Numbered from the stretch's first letter, positions 1 to 9,495 are shown. The stretch: DNA of 64,000 nucleotides from Methanococcoides vulcani (GCF_900111645.1 NZ_FOHQ01000006.1:62001-126000); one strand, 5' to 3'. Numbers and translations are program-made. Notes: generated by a model from the letters alone, not told the origin.

Positions 1-1
1 C

Positions 2-790
2 TCTTTCTTCTGGCCTATCGGGGAGATCCAGGGTGACCCCTATGATACGGGGGGCTGTATGGCTAAATGCCATATCTATTATCCAACAGACACTGATCCT
101 CATGTCAGTACCCATGGCATCATTGATGATTCCTGGTTGAAGAGCGGACGAGCGGATATGTGGCATAGCAAAGCAGGAAGAGGTGCAGGACTGACTTCAG
201 CTACAAGTTTAGGCCTTACGGTAGATCCGGACACTCATGAGGTTGTTGCTGGAACTATCTCTACGATCGGGTACGCTGATGACAAGTATGTTGATGTCTG
301 GGCAAACGATACTATCAATGGAGAAGACGGTGGGCGTTATGGTGATGAAGGAACCAGTGCATATTCACATAACCGTATTGCAGACAAGTCACGTCCAAAA
401 TATATGGAAAAGGACCCGACCGATTTTACTGATGCCATGATTCTAACTCAATCTGAGATCGATGCAGGCGAAACTATCGGAGATGAAAACACAGGTGTGA
501 GCGACGAAGATGCTGTCACTTACTGGTCTAAATATGAAGCTGTGGATGCTGTAGTCCCGGAGCGGATTCTCAGGACACCAGATGGTAGCCGGGCTGACAT
601 CCAATTTGGAGCTGTCTGGAAGGACGGTACCTGGACAGCTGAGCTGTCAAGAGATCTCACCACCGGCAACGAGGATGATGTTCAGTTCAATACAAGTGAA
701 GAGCATTACTTCGGGGTTGCCATATTTGATAACTCACGACATGGTTATCAACATATGACCTCCCGGATGTATTACATGAAGTTCATCTGA
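2..790 (+). CDS. Ethylbenzene dehydrogenase-like haem-binding protein, 5' truncated
   Basis: The reading frame is open from base 2, so the gene begins before the window and only the last 262 residues are present. The fragment resembles the haem-binding subunit domain of ethylbenzene dehydrogenase and related periplasmic cytochromes (EB_dh family): aromatic and acidic, ending in the typical 'YFGVAIFDNSRHGYQ' stretch and a C-terminal beta strand. Close to the visible start is CMAKCH, a CxxxCH version of the c-type haem attachment motif; the standard motif has two spacer residues. Family members bind haem and pass electrons to or from a molybdopterin enzyme, or act as stand-alone cytochromes outside the membrane. 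No partner subunit is visible downstream. A hairpin follows the TGA stop. The family call is fairly confident and the physiological role is unknown. Confidence 0.6.
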   Translation, partial: SFFWPIGEIQGDPYDTGGCMAKCHIYYPTDTDPHVSTHGIIDDSWLKSGRADMWHSKAGRGAGLTSATSLGLTVDPDTHEVVAGTISTIGYADDKYVDVWANDTINGEDGGRYGDEGTSAYSHNRIADKSRPKYMEKDPTDFTDAMILTQSEIDAGETIGDENTGVSDEDAVTYWSKYEAVDAVVPERILRTPDGSRADIQFGAVWKDGTWTAELSRDLTTGNEDDVQFNTSEEHYFGVAIFDNSRHGYQHMTSRMYYMKFI

Positions 791-816
791 GCTCGTCACC
801 AGAAACTGAACGTTGA

Positions 817-860
817 GAGGATGTGGTTGTGAAAAGGCAACCACCTCCTATTTTACTCTT
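817..860 (+). terminator. Hairpin downstream of the haem protein gene
   Basis: GAGG-(ATG bulge)-TGGTTG pairs with CAACCACCTC across a short loop and is followed by ATTTTACTCTTT. It lies about 30 bases after the stop codon and before a convergent gene, as expected of a terminator. Confidence 0.45.
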
Positions 861-959
861 TAGTAAAGAACAGGTCTTAACCTTAATGAAAAGCTCTCAG
901 TCCTGACAAAATCCTTGTTATTCAGAGCTTCCCTTTCAATCAACTTCATGACAGCAAGG

Positions 960-2234
960 TTAGAATATTTTTTCTTCAATTGGTTTTGTTTTCATCGGCA
1001 TTAGCACGATCAGCATCACTGCAGACACAACAGCAGCCATCGCACCATAGATAAATGGTGCCGGAGCACCTATCAGGTCCCAGAGAATTCCAGCAATGAG
1101 ATTTGCGAAGAGCATCATTATACCAATTACAGTATGGTATATACCAAGGGCAGTTGCCCTCTTATCAGAAGGAACAAGGTCTACTACGTACGCTCTTCCA
1201 ATTCCATCGGTAAGTGCCGCATACAGCCCATACACCACAAAAAGCAGCCAGACATAGCTATTTTCAGCAGTCAGCGCAAAACCTACATATACGCATGCAA
1301 AGATCAGGAACCCGCATGTCATGAGATTGCGCCTTCCCAGTTTATCCGATAATATGCCTGCAGGGAACGCACCGATCGCAAAGATCACGTTGTACAAAAT
1401 GTAGCACAAAAGTACGGCATAAACGGAAAATCCCAGATCCTGAGCTCTCAATATCAAAAACACATCACTTGAGTTCCCAACAGCGAATATAGATGTTATT
1501 AATAAAAATACCTTAAAATCCCTTCCAAATTGGGACACTTTAAATGAGATCTTTGTATCGACTATGTTCTTTCGTTCAGATACAAAGAACATCACAAACA
1601 AAACACCAATCAAACCTGGAATAAATGCTATCAGAAAAAGTAGGCGATAGTCATTATTTGTAAGATATAATATCATGATCGCAATAGCAGGGCCAAGCAC
1701 CGCCCCGATGGTATCCAGTGTCCTATGAAGTCCATAGGACTTACCCCTCTGGCATGGGTCACAGGAATCTGCGATCAAAGCATCACGGGCAGATGTACGC
1801 ACACCTTTTCCAAATCTATCCATAACCCGCGCAACAAGAACGAGCGGCCAAGTATAAGCAAAAGCGATCAAAGGCTTTGAGATGGCGGAAATGCTATATC
1901 CGGAAAGCACAAAGGGCTTACGTTTTCCAATTTTATCTGAATACCATCCTGTAATTACTTTCAGGAAACTTGCCGTACCTTCAGCAATTCCCTCAATAAG
2001 GCCAACCACTGTCATTGGAGCCCCCAGTACAGCGGTGAGAAATATTGGGACCACTGGATATAGCATCTCGCTTGCTATATCAGTAAATAAGCTCACAAGA
2101 CCCAGAATAAAAACATTCTTTTTGATACCAGTGATAAGAAAATCAGGTTCCTTTGATCTTCTTATCTGATTTTCTTCAGGAATCGGCCGAGTTTCGACAA
2201 TATCTGTTACCCCCTCTTCAGTACGAAACATCAT
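960..2234 (-). CDS. MFS transporter
   Basis: The 424-residue protein has about 12 hydrophobic segments beginning near residue 38 and the major facilitator signature between TM2 and TM3 ('WYSDKIGKRKPF', near residue 97), repeated in weaker form in the second half ('GILSDKLGRRNL'). The motif 'DRFGKGVRTSARDALIADS' is typical of a subgroup found in archaea and bacteria with no settled substrate. It therefore probably moves a small solute or drug across the membrane by ion coupling. The first 37 residues are polar and may be cytoplasmic; the start could be either of two adjacent ATG codons. It is convergent with the haem protein gene and stands alone. Confidence 0.8.
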   Translation of the reverse strand: MMFRTEEGVTDIVETRPIPEENQIRRSKEPDFLITGIKKNVFILGLVSLFTDIASEMLYPVVPIFLTAVLGAPMTVVGLIEGIAEGTASFLKVITGWYSDKIGKRKPFVLSGYSISAISKPLIAFAYTWPLVLVARVMDRFGKGVRTSARDALIADSCDPCQRGKSYGLHRTLDTIGAVLGPAIAIMILYLTNNDYRLLFLIAFIPGLIGVLFVMFFVSERKNIVDTKISFKVSQFGRDFKVFLLITSIFAVGNSSDVFLILRAQDLGFSVYAVLLCYILYNVIFAIGAFPAGILSDKLGRRNLMTCGFLIFACVYVGFALTAENSYVWLLFVVYGLYAALTDGIGRAYVVDLVPSDKRATALGIYHTVIGIMMLFANLIAGILWDLIGAPAPFIYGAMAAVVSAVMLIVLMPMKTKPIEEKIF

Positions 2235-2314
2235 TGAACTTCATGACATTAACGATTTGTGTTATCTGTGAATTAATAACTGTCTTGTAGAAGCTCTACC
2301 GGTGATTCAACTTA

Positions 2315-2674
2315 TTACTTACTAACTTTACCAAATTTATCTATCAAGCAACCTAATAGAGAACCGAGAATTAAAGTCATGACTAAAATAGGAAATAATG
2401 TGAATGGATCATTCCAACCTATAAGAATAGCTGATGGCAATAAAATAAGAAATGAAATTATTATTCCTTTTAAAGCACCGTTGATTTTGATGTCAGAGGT
2501 TGCAATTAGGAACCCGGAGACAACCCATAGGAAAAAGGCTGATAAATTAGCATCCCATGTGAGATTTTGAATAAGCATTGGAATGACATCAATAATTCCA
2601 GCAACGACTCCTAGTGTTAGGCCTAATCTAATTTTCTTCATTAGTTTTTGTAAGATATACCTACATTTAAACAT
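2315..2674 (-). CDS. Small four-helix membrane protein (DUF5518-like)
   Basis: This 119-residue protein has four hydrophobic segments with a glycine-rich first helix ('GLTLGVVAGIIDVIPMLI') and a last helix ending 'GCLIDKFGK'. The layout resembles the short DUF5518-type membrane proteins common in haloarchaea and methanogens, whose function is unknown. An internal ATG at 2641 (MKKIRLG) is an equally good start and would give 108 residues. It lies between the MFS transporter and the DUF434-type gene on the same strand, with spacing too wide for obvious translational coupling. Confidence 0.6.
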   Translation of the reverse strand: MFKCRYILQKLMKKIRLGLTLGVVAGIIDVIPMLIQNLTWDANLSAFFLWVVSGFLIATSDIKINGALKGIIISFLILLPSAILIGWNDPFTLFPILVMTLILGSLLGCLIDKFGKVSK

Positions 2675-2758
2675 TTTCCATATTTGTATTATTAATTCAA
2701 TTGCAAATAATATAAATTGTTAAGTCTTTGTATTGTTCAATCATCTTCGAAATCGCCA

Positions 2759-2848
2759 TCAACAATACCGGTTCCACGTCTCCGACCTTTCCCTGACATG
2801 AGCATTGAGAGTAAACGGTTTATCACTTTTCGCATTCTGCTTCATCCA
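2759..2848 (-). repeat. Dispersed coding repeat, copy A (Cas1-tail-like), fused to the DUF434-type gene
   Basis: It encodes MKQNAKSDKPFTLNAHVRER followed by a divergent end. The same peptide occurs at 18342-18428, 19081-19191 and 43442-43594. Here it is in frame with the upstream gene. The peptide resembles the C-terminal tail I associate with some archaeal Cas1 proteins; that identity is from memory and uncertain. Confidence 0.6.
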
Positions 2849-3493
2849 GCATTCCGTAATGTCAACCACTTTTTCCACAGCATCCACTATAATGCTGTCA
2901 GCAGTTGCTATTACTGCATGCGATCCCGCTTCCTTGAGATCGAAATCCACATGTTTTGATGTCCTTGCATCGGTTTTGAAAGTATGATCTTTGGATCTTT
3001 TAAGGATGAACTGTGCAAGTTTACCACTGTTGCTCATCTGGGAGTCAAGAAGGATGGTGGCTGTTCTCACTTTCAAAGTTGAAAGTGTTGAGAGCATTTC
3101 GTCAACTGCCATGCAAGTTGTATCCGTGATCTTGTGGTTCCTGAATATTCCACTTGTGTCACGCAGGAATCCATCATCTGCAAACCATATGGGTTCATTT
3201 TTGAGTTCAGTTTCGATAGTTATCAGGACATTATAGCCATCAACAAAAACATCGCATCCTTTTAATTGGGAGCAGCCGAGTTTCTTTTTGCTGCGATTGT
3301 CTGCGATCTCGGGTGAGACAACAAGTCTTGTGAGTATGTGCCTTTCCTGCTCAGTCAATCTGTAATGATCGCTTACAAAAGTAACTGCACTCTTTCTCGT
3401 ATATCCTCTGGACAGAAGATACCTTATGTCCATTGCAGGTTCTGAAAGCTTTTCTTTCAGCTGATCGGCTGGAAGCAGATATCCGTCAGACAT
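2759..3493 (-). CDS. DUF434-type protein with an appended repeat-derived tail
   Basis: The start is placed at the ATG at 3493 (MSDGYLLPAD), giving 244 residues; upstream codons overlap the divergent nitroreductase and look non-coding. The body (residues 1 to about 215) resembles archaeal DUF434 proteins: an N-terminal helical part ('YLLSRGYTRKSAVTFVSDHY') and a PIN/Toprim-like alternating alpha-beta part with acidic residues ('DVFVDGYNVLITIE', 'TATILLDSQMSNSG', 'VIATADSIIVDAVEKV'). This hints at a nucleic-acid-related role, but none is established. The final 29 residues (WMKQNAKSDKPF to the end) are not like the rest. They match three other short fragments in this window almost exactly, so the natural C terminus appears to have been replaced by a dispersed repeat. 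Confidence 0.65.
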   Translation of the reverse strand: MSDGYLLPADQLKEKLSEPAMDIRYLLSRGYTRKSAVTFVSDHYRLTEQERHILTRLVVSPEIADNRSKKKLGCSQLKGCDVFVDGYNVLITIETELKNEPIWFADDGFLRDTSGIFRNHKITDTTCMAVDEMLSTLSTLKVRTATILLDSQMSNSGKLAQFILKRSKDHTFKTDARTSKHVDFDLKEAGSHAVIATADSIIVDAVEKVVDITECWMKQNAKSDKPFTLNAHVRERSETWNRYC

Positions 3494-3551
3494 TGTAAAT
3501 ACTTTGCTATGAGTAAGATTTATAGATGTCGCACACCAATCTATTATTTTG

Positions 3552-4214
3552 ATGAGTAGGTATATCGAAAGAAATGAGAATGATCGGTTTAATGCAGCGA
3601 GAGATCCTGCGGATCCATCGCCTGAGGTCGAACTTCCAAAACCGGTCCTTGCCGGCAACATTTCCATCGAACAGGCCCTTGCAGAAAGGCGGTCCATTCG
3701 TTCCTATTCCAATAATGAGCTGTCTCTTTCTAATGTGGCTCAACTTCTCTGGGCTGCGCAAGGGATGACCTCGGATCTGTTTTTCAGGGCAGCACCATCA
3801 GCAGGTGCCCTTTATCCGCTTGAGGTGTATCTGGTTGCTGGAAATGTAAGTGGGCTGGATGTTGGTGTATACAGGTATGTACCCTCCAGGCATTCAATGA
3901 TACGGATTTTTAAGGGTGACAGGAGGGATGAGCTATGTCGGGCTTCATTGTCACAGTCACAGATAAGGGATGCTGCTGCGGTTGTTGTGATCGCGGCGGA
4001 TTACTCACGCACAACGGTAAAGTATGGGACTCGTGGGATCAGGTATGTACATATCGAAGTGGGATGCGCTGCTGAGAACATCTATCTGCAGGGAGTGTCA
4101 CTTGGCATTGGGACGTGTGCGGTGGGTGCGTTTGATGACGAGGAAGTTGCTTCCATCCTTAACCTGCCATCCAATGAAGACCCATTGCTGATACTGCCGA
4201 TAGGGTATGTGTAA
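3552..4214 (+). CDS. Nitroreductase-family (SagB-type) FMN oxidoreductase
   Basis: The 220-residue protein carries the nitroreductase fold signatures: 'ALAERRSIRSYSNNELS' (FMN phosphate-binding Arg/Ser motif, near residue 40), 'QLLWAAQGMT', 'RAAPSAGALYPLEVYLVA', 'AAENIYLQGVSLGIGTCAVG' and a C-terminal 'LPIGYV'. This pattern is characteristic of the SagB-type subgroup, FMN-dependent oxidoreductases found both in azoline-peptide pathways and as stand-alone enzymes in methanogens. No peptide-modification partner is present, so a stand-alone flavin reductase is more likely. The ATG at 3552 is chosen over the TTG just before it. It is divergent from the DUF434-type gene and is followed after 24 bases by a radical SAM gene on the same strand, a possible operon. 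Confidence 0.8.
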   Translation: MSRYIERNENDRFNAARDPADPSPEVELPKPVLAGNISIEQALAERRSIRSYSNNELSLSNVAQLLWAAQGMTSDLFFRAAPSAGALYPLEVYLVAGNVSGLDVGVYRYVPSRHSMIRIFKGDRRDELCRASLSQSQIRDAAAVVVIAADYSRTTVKYGTRGIRYVHIEVGCAAENIYLQGVSLGIGTCAVGAFDDEEVASILNLPSNEDPLLILPIGYV

Positions 4215-4238
4215 CATCAGTCTCAGCATGACACCGTA

Positions 4239-5306
4239 ATGTTTTCAATAGAAGCGATCGAATCTATCTATATGGGGGATCCAAAGTTTCTAAACCGCTA
4301 TCTCAAAGTAGAGCGGGATGAGCTACCAGCCCGTTTCAGGATCACAAAAAGCATTCCTGTGGACTTCGATTCTTCGGCTTCAGTTGAAGATCTCTGGGAG
4401 GTCCATGATCGTGAGATGGGGAAATGTCGAGAGTTACTGGAAAGTATCGATTCGAAAGGAAAGAACATTGGACTGCCTGAAGCGACCCCTTCCCTTCTTG
4501 ATCTAAAAATAGCGATCGTTGAAAGGATACTTGAAAACTGTCATATCTGTGAGCGAAGGTGTGGTGTGAATCGCAGGGCGGGTGAAAAAGGATTCTGCAG
4601 ACTGCTTGAAACCTCCAGATATGCTTCTGAATTCTTACATATGGGGGAAGAACCGGAACTTGTACCTTCACATACGATCTTCTTCACAGGATGTGTCTTT
4701 GCCTGTGTTTATTGTCAGAACTGGGACATATCCACCCGTCCTGAAAGTGGGGTCGATATCAATCCTGAAGATCTGGCCGGGACCATAAAGAGGAGACGAC
4801 ACGAAGGTTCAAGGAATGTAAATTTTGTAACCCCTACGCCACATGCACACTCCGTTTTGAAGATCATTAACAGGGTTCCTGTGAACATCCCTATGGTTTG
4901 GAACTCGAACATGTATCATTCAAGGGAGGTGGCAAAACTGCTGGAAGGTGTGATCGATGTATATCTTGCCGACTTCAAATATGGTAATGATGAATGCGCA
5001 AGAAAGTATTCCAAAGTAAAAGATTATCTTAGTGTGGTCAAAAGAGATCATGAGGTCGCCTATCAGAACGCAGAGATCATAGTCCGGCACCTGGTATTGC
5101 CAGATCATCTGGAATGCTGCACAAAACCGATTGCAAAATGGATAGCAGATCATATTCCAGAGGTAAGATTTAATCTGATGTTCCAGTACACGCCTTATTA
5201 TAGAGCTTCAAAATACCCGGAAATAGACCGTCGGCTTACATCTGATGAGAAGAGACGTGCAATAGAGATAGTAGAGGAAGCAGGTCTTGAAGATGTCTTG
5301 ATCTGA
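4239..5306 (+). CDS. Radical SAM protein, pyruvate formate-lyase-activating-enzyme-like
   Basis: The 355-residue protein has a cysteine-rich lead-in ('CHICERRCGVNRRAGEKGFC', about residues 105-125), then the radical SAM cluster motif in 'FFTGCVFACVYCQNWDIS' (CxxxCxxC, about 150-165). A TIM-barrel-like remainder follows, with 'VTPTPHAHSVLKII' and 'DVYLADFKYGNDECA'. This is the COG1313-type group of PflA-like proteins. These use S-adenosylmethionine and a [4Fe-4S] cluster to generate a radical; their substrates are mostly unknown. It follows the SagB-type nitroreductase by 24 bases, so the two may act together. The first 100 residues are less conserved. Confidence 0.8.
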   Translation: MFSIEAIESIYMGDPKFLNRYLKVERDELPARFRITKSIPVDFDSSASVEDLWEVHDREMGKCRELLESIDSKGKNIGLPEATPSLLDLKIAIVERILENCHICERRCGVNRRAGEKGFCRLLETSRYASEFLHMGEEPELVPSHTIFFTGCVFACVYCQNWDISTRPESGVDINPEDLAGTIKRRRHEGSRNVNFVTPTPHAHSVLKIINRVPVNIPMVWNSNMYHSREVAKLLEGVIDVYLADFKYGNDECARKYSKVKDYLSVVKRDHEVAYQNAEIIVRHLVLPDHLECCTKPIAKWIADHIPEVRFNLMFQYTPYYRASKYPEIDRRLTSDEKRRAIEIVEEAGLEDVLI

Positions 5307-5520
5307 TATAACTCGATTTATATTATGACCTGGTTCTTTTCCTGATAACTCTGGCTTCTTAAAAGTGAGAATGGGTAGTTCCAATTTAAAAAGACTTATA
5401 TGGCAATTGACCTCAACAGAATAAAACATATCAAATATCTGCCTCCTATCATCAGTATAATTTAGAAAACAGTAACATGAAGCACAGTTGTGGATATAAT
5501 AAGCATATATTTATAATATA

Positions 5521-8196
5521 ATGCCTTATTTTCTTGAAAATAGTCCACTGACTGAAGGTGTTGCCACGATCCATCCTAGCTTATATTCGGATTTCTTAAT
5601 AATTTCCGGGCTTTTGCTTATAATAATGGCACTCTATATCCGGCAGTTCAAGGACTCAGAATATATCACTTATTTTGCAATGTTATTATTTTCTCTTGCG
5701 ATATATTCGATATTCTATGCTTTGGAAATATCTTCGACAACACTGGAAACTTCGTTGATCTTCTATAAGCTTCAGTATGTTGGTATCGTTATGATCCCTG
5801 CTTTCTTACTTCTATTCTCCATGAGCTATACAAGAGAAAAACAATGGATAACTCCTGCAAGGATTGCTGCCATCTTTATTGTTCCAACTATCACGCTGAT
5901 CCTTGTGTTCACCAGCGAAATGCATCAGCTGTTCCACGAAGTTACTTACATCAATACTGTGGGTCCGCTTTTTGGTCTGTACTTTGAACCGGGCATATAT
6001 TATTGGTTCAGTCAGCTCTATTCGATCATATTGATACTGTTTAGTATCGCTCTTTTCTTTAAGATGTGGTTATACAACAGGTCCTTTTTTGGCATGCATC
6101 TGATAATTCTAATTACCTGTTCGTTGATCCCTTTTTCAGTGTATCTGCTTTATCTTACAGGATTTTTTCCTGACGGTTTCGATCCTATACCCGTTGCTTT
6201 TATTCTAAGTGCAATTCTGGCATACATCGGGATATTTCGTTATAAATTACTCGATATAGCACCTCTTGCCCGCTGTTTCCTTTTTGAGAATATACCTTCC
6301 GGGGTCATAGTTCTTGATGGAAAGGAACGGGTTGTCGATATTAACAAATTTGCAGAAAAATATCTGGATCTGTCTGCAAAAGATATAGGCAAACCTGTTT
6401 CAGAAGTACTTGGATACTGGCCTGAAGTTCTGGACCTTGAATGTAACGATAAAGAGATAAACAGGACAGAACTGAAGAAAAGCCTTGCAGATGGAACTTT
6501 CTGGTTTGCTGTTAATGTCTCACCTCTTTATGATGAACATGGTGACATTCATGGAAGAATGATCGTTCTGGACAATATTACAGATCGGAAGCTTACAGAA
6601 GAGATCCTGTCCATTCAACATGACCTTTCAATTGATATGGGAACACGTTCTGACTTTATAAGCACACTAAATTCTTTGATGGAACATCTGGTAAAGATCG
6701 AAGCTATTGATTCAGGTGGAATTTATCTGGTAGATGATAATGGGAACCTGGACCTGATTGTGCATAATGGACTTTCACAACAGTTCATAGAACAATGCAG
6801 CCATTACGATCATAATTCATCCAACGCAAAAATTGTAAGAGATGGCAGACCGGTATACAAAAAGTATTCTTACATATCACCAGATGTCTCTAATAATAGC
6901 ATGTATAAAGAATTTTTGTCTGAAGGATTGAAGGCAATGACTGCAATTCCAATCCATTTCGAAGGTGATCCCATTGCATGTATGAGTCTTTCATCTCACA
7001 CTTACAACGAAATTCCTGAACAAACAAGGAATGGTCTTGAAAGTATAGCATCTTTTGCAGGCGAGTATATCGCAAGAGCAAAAATGCAGGATATTCTGAA
7101 CAGGCAGAAGGCCGATCTGGAAAACCTGTTTAATTCAATGGATGATCTTTTTTTTGTGCTGGATGGATCCGGGAACATCATATCGACAAATGAATCAGCC
7201 AGGTTAAAGCTGGGATACAATGAAGAGGAATTTACATCAATGAAGGCTATTGATGTTCATCCTGAAGAAAGCAAAGACAAGGTCATATCAATTGTCAACG
7301 AATTGCTTGGCGGTAAAATTGATTCATGTTCAGGTCCTCTTCTTTCCAAAGATGGTGCATACATCCCTGTTGAGACCAGGGTCACCGCCGGTAAGTGGAA
7401 TGGCAAAAAAGTATTGTTTGGAATTTCAAGGGATGTAAGTGAACGCCAAAAATTTGAAAAAGAGATCATTGAGGCTAAAAATAAAGCCGAAGAAGCTAAC
7501 CGCATTAAATCTGAATTCCTCGCAAACATGAGTCATGAGCTACGCACACCTCTTAATTCAATCATCGGTTTCTCACAGTTGCTAAATACCAATCCCTTTG
7601 GCAACCTGACTGAAAAAGAAATTAAATATTCAGACAATATAATGACCAGTGGGAAACACTTACTGGACCTGATTAACGACATTCTTGATATTTCAAAGAT
7701 CGAAAGCGGGGAAATGGAACTTGAAATAGAAATGTTCAGTTCCTCTTCCTTCTTTTCTGAAGTGGAAGATATAATAAAACATCTGGCAGATAAAAAGAAC
7801 ATTGAAATTTGTAATCTGGCTCGTTCTGAAAGTATCGAAATGTATGCTGACAGATTAAGGATGACACAAATATTGTATAATCTGTTAAGCAATTCCCTGA
7901 AGTTCACACCTGAAAATGGATGTATATAGATCAATGCGGCTGATCGTGATAATATGCTGGAGATCTCTGTGTCGGATAACGGTATTGGTATTCCCAAAAA
8001 TAAGCATGATGAAATATTTGAGACCTTCAAACAGGCGGATTCTTCAACTTCAAAACAATATGGAGGTACCGGCTTAGGGTTGGCTCTGGTTAAACAATAT
8101 GTTGAGATGCATGGTGGAAATATTTGGCTTGAAAGTGAGGAAGGCGTGGGCAGTACCTTTACTTTTACTATCCCTTCAAATCCTGACTCTCAGTGA
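5521..8196 (+). CDS. 7TM-PAS-GAF-PAS histidine kinase with an in-frame TAG codon
   Basis: Domains in order: seven transmembrane segments (about 20-240, the 7TM histidine kinase input region), PAS (about 260-360), GAF (about 375-510), PAS (about 530-640), HisKA with phospho-acceptor His in '[14 protein letters not shown]' (about 670), and HATPase. The N box '[13 protein letters not shown]' is followed by TAG at 7927-7929 (codon 803). The same frame then continues with the G boxes 'DNGIGIP' and '[13 protein letters not shown]' to a TGA at 8196. If TAG is read through, as pyrrolysine, the product has 891 residues and a complete kinase domain. If not, it ends at 802 residues without the ATP-lid and glycine boxes and would be inactive. 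No other gene checked in the window ends in TAG, which favours readthrough, but recent nonsense mutation cannot be excluded. A TATA-like AT-rich stretch lies directly upstream. Confidence 0.75.
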
Positions 8197-8338
8197 TGAC
8201 CATACGAAGTTTTAGATTCATTAAAAATTAAGGAAAACAGATCATGGTTCCGTAGAGATCCACTAGCTTAACAGTTCTCAGTCCTACAAAAAATATATAT
8301 GTTGTCATTTCAATTTTTTATTTAGGGGTTTCGACATT

Positions 8339-8434
8339 ATGACAACAAGACCGATCGAAGTTGCAAATGTGGAAGAGATTCCTGAAGGAAGCAGGATGAA
8401 TTCCATTACAGGGGTTGGGATAGCATGGAATTAA
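8339..8434 (+). CDS. 31-residue ORF resembling a Rieske-type N terminus
   Basis: The ATG at 8339 opens a short frame whose product contains 'IEVANVEEIPEGSRMNSI', the kind of strand-turn-strand seen at the start of NirD/Rieske-type ferredoxins, then stops at TAA. It overlaps the start of the next gene (ATG 8425). It may be a leftover first exon-sized piece of a deleted ferredoxin or a translated leader; no [2Fe-2S] ligands remain. Confidence 0.3.
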   Translation: MTTRPIEVANVEEIPEGSRMNSITGVGIAWN

Positions 8435-8847
8435 TTCCATATTTTCATGTACTTGTTGGTATCCTGATCTTTATTGTTGGATTTATTTTTCATTGGGTAG
8501 GTCAACTTATTTCGGTATTGAATTGGGATTATGCCACAAAAATAGGACTTCAGGAAAAAAGAATGTTGCCTGAGTTCAAAGTATATGAACATGCAATAGC
8601 TGTTGCTGATGTATCGATTGGATGGATCTATGGAATTGTGGCCATCGGTCTGATCATGAACCTTCCATGGGCATTTAAGTTGGCATGGATTCCGGGTGTG
8701 ATACTGGTATATCATAGCTTAAGTTATTGGTTCTGGATCGGAAACCAGAACAAGTTAGGTCATAATACCAACACGGAAAGGTTCAGGATCATCTGGTTCT
8801 TTTCAAATTTTATAACCGGTATTCTGGCAATTGCAATTGCATGGTAA
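8425..8847 (+). CDS. Four-helix membrane protein of unknown function
   Basis: I do not recognise a family. The 140-residue protein has hydrophobic segments near residues 5-30, 65-85, 85-105 and 120-140, separated by a polar segment rich in Lys/Glu ('KIGLQEKRMLPEFKVYEHA') that should lie on one membrane face. It contains several Trp, Tyr and His residues inside or next to helices ('GFIFHWVGQ', 'VYHSLSYWFWIGNQNK'). It is followed 89 bases later by a similar-sized membrane protein on the same strand with the same Trp/His-rich style, so the two may form a pair. Confidence 0.6.
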   Translation: MELIPYFHVLVGILIFIVGFIFHWVGQLISVLNWDYATKIGLQEKRMLPEFKVYEHAIAVADVSIGWIYGIVAIGLIMNLPWAFKLAWIPGVILVYHSLSYWFWIGNQNKLGHNTNTERFRIIWFFSNFITGILAIAIAW

Positions 8848-8936
8848 TGACTGTATTTTAATTAAATGCGATCACAAAATGCGAGACACAAACTACAAAA
8901 TGAACTTAAACTAAAATTTAAACTGAGGTTTAGAAT

Positions 8937-9377
8937 ATGCAGGAACTGGAACTTCTGTCACGAGTGACCTTATATGTTCTTCTGTTATTGTTCGGATTAA
9001 TCACACTTATTCTCTGTTGGTTCCAGATCAATGTCTATAAAGGTAAAGCTATGGATAATCCGGATGGTTCAACCGATGACTGGCATGAGCAAAAGATACT
9101 GTTTGGAATGTCATTTGCAGACATAGTCATCATTTGTCCAGCTACTTTTGTTGCTATTGCCTTAATACTGATCGATTCCCAGTGGGGATTTTACATTCTT
9201 GGACTGCTGAGTTTCTGGCATGTGTGGGTGAACACTGCTTTTACAGTTACCAGCTTACGGTTTGAAAAACCGGAAATTACTTTCATGTGGTTTATGGCTT
9301 ATCCATTTGGGATATTGCTCGGTTTACTTTACCTTGTTTGGCTGTTTGTTCACTTCGAGATGGTGTTTTTCCCATAA
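8937..9377 (+). CDS. Four-helix membrane protein of unknown function, second of a pair
   Basis: The 146-residue protein starts with a strongly hydrophobic helix (about residues 8-32), then a short soluble loop containing 'NPDGSTDDWHEQK', then three further helices (about 55-80, 80-102, 115-142). The end is aromatic ('VWLFVHFEMVFFP'). A good ribosome-binding stretch (TGAGGTTTAGAAT) precedes the ATG. It probably belongs with the preceding membrane protein gene. No catalytic or cofactor motif is visible and I do not assign a function. Confidence 0.6.
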   Translation: MQELELLSRVTLYVLLLLFGLITLILCWFQINVYKGKAMDNPDGSTDDWHEQKILFGMSFADIVIICPATFVAIALILIDSQWGFYILGLLSFWHVWVNTAFTVTSLRFEKPEITFMWFMAYPFGILLGLLYLVWLFVHFEMVFFP

Positions 9378-9495
9378 TGAAGTTAGAGCAACGGAATTAA
9401 ACGATAGTCGTTAACCATCGGTTTATTATGTGTTGACAGAGACTTTTAACATAGTGGCCTGATGCACGGTTGGGGAACTATGAATTCAGAAAGGG

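Noticed and set aside
3494-3697. 68-residue N-terminal extension of the DUF434-type gene
   Set aside because: It overlaps the start of the divergent nitroreductase, and the MSDGYLLPAD start fits the family length.
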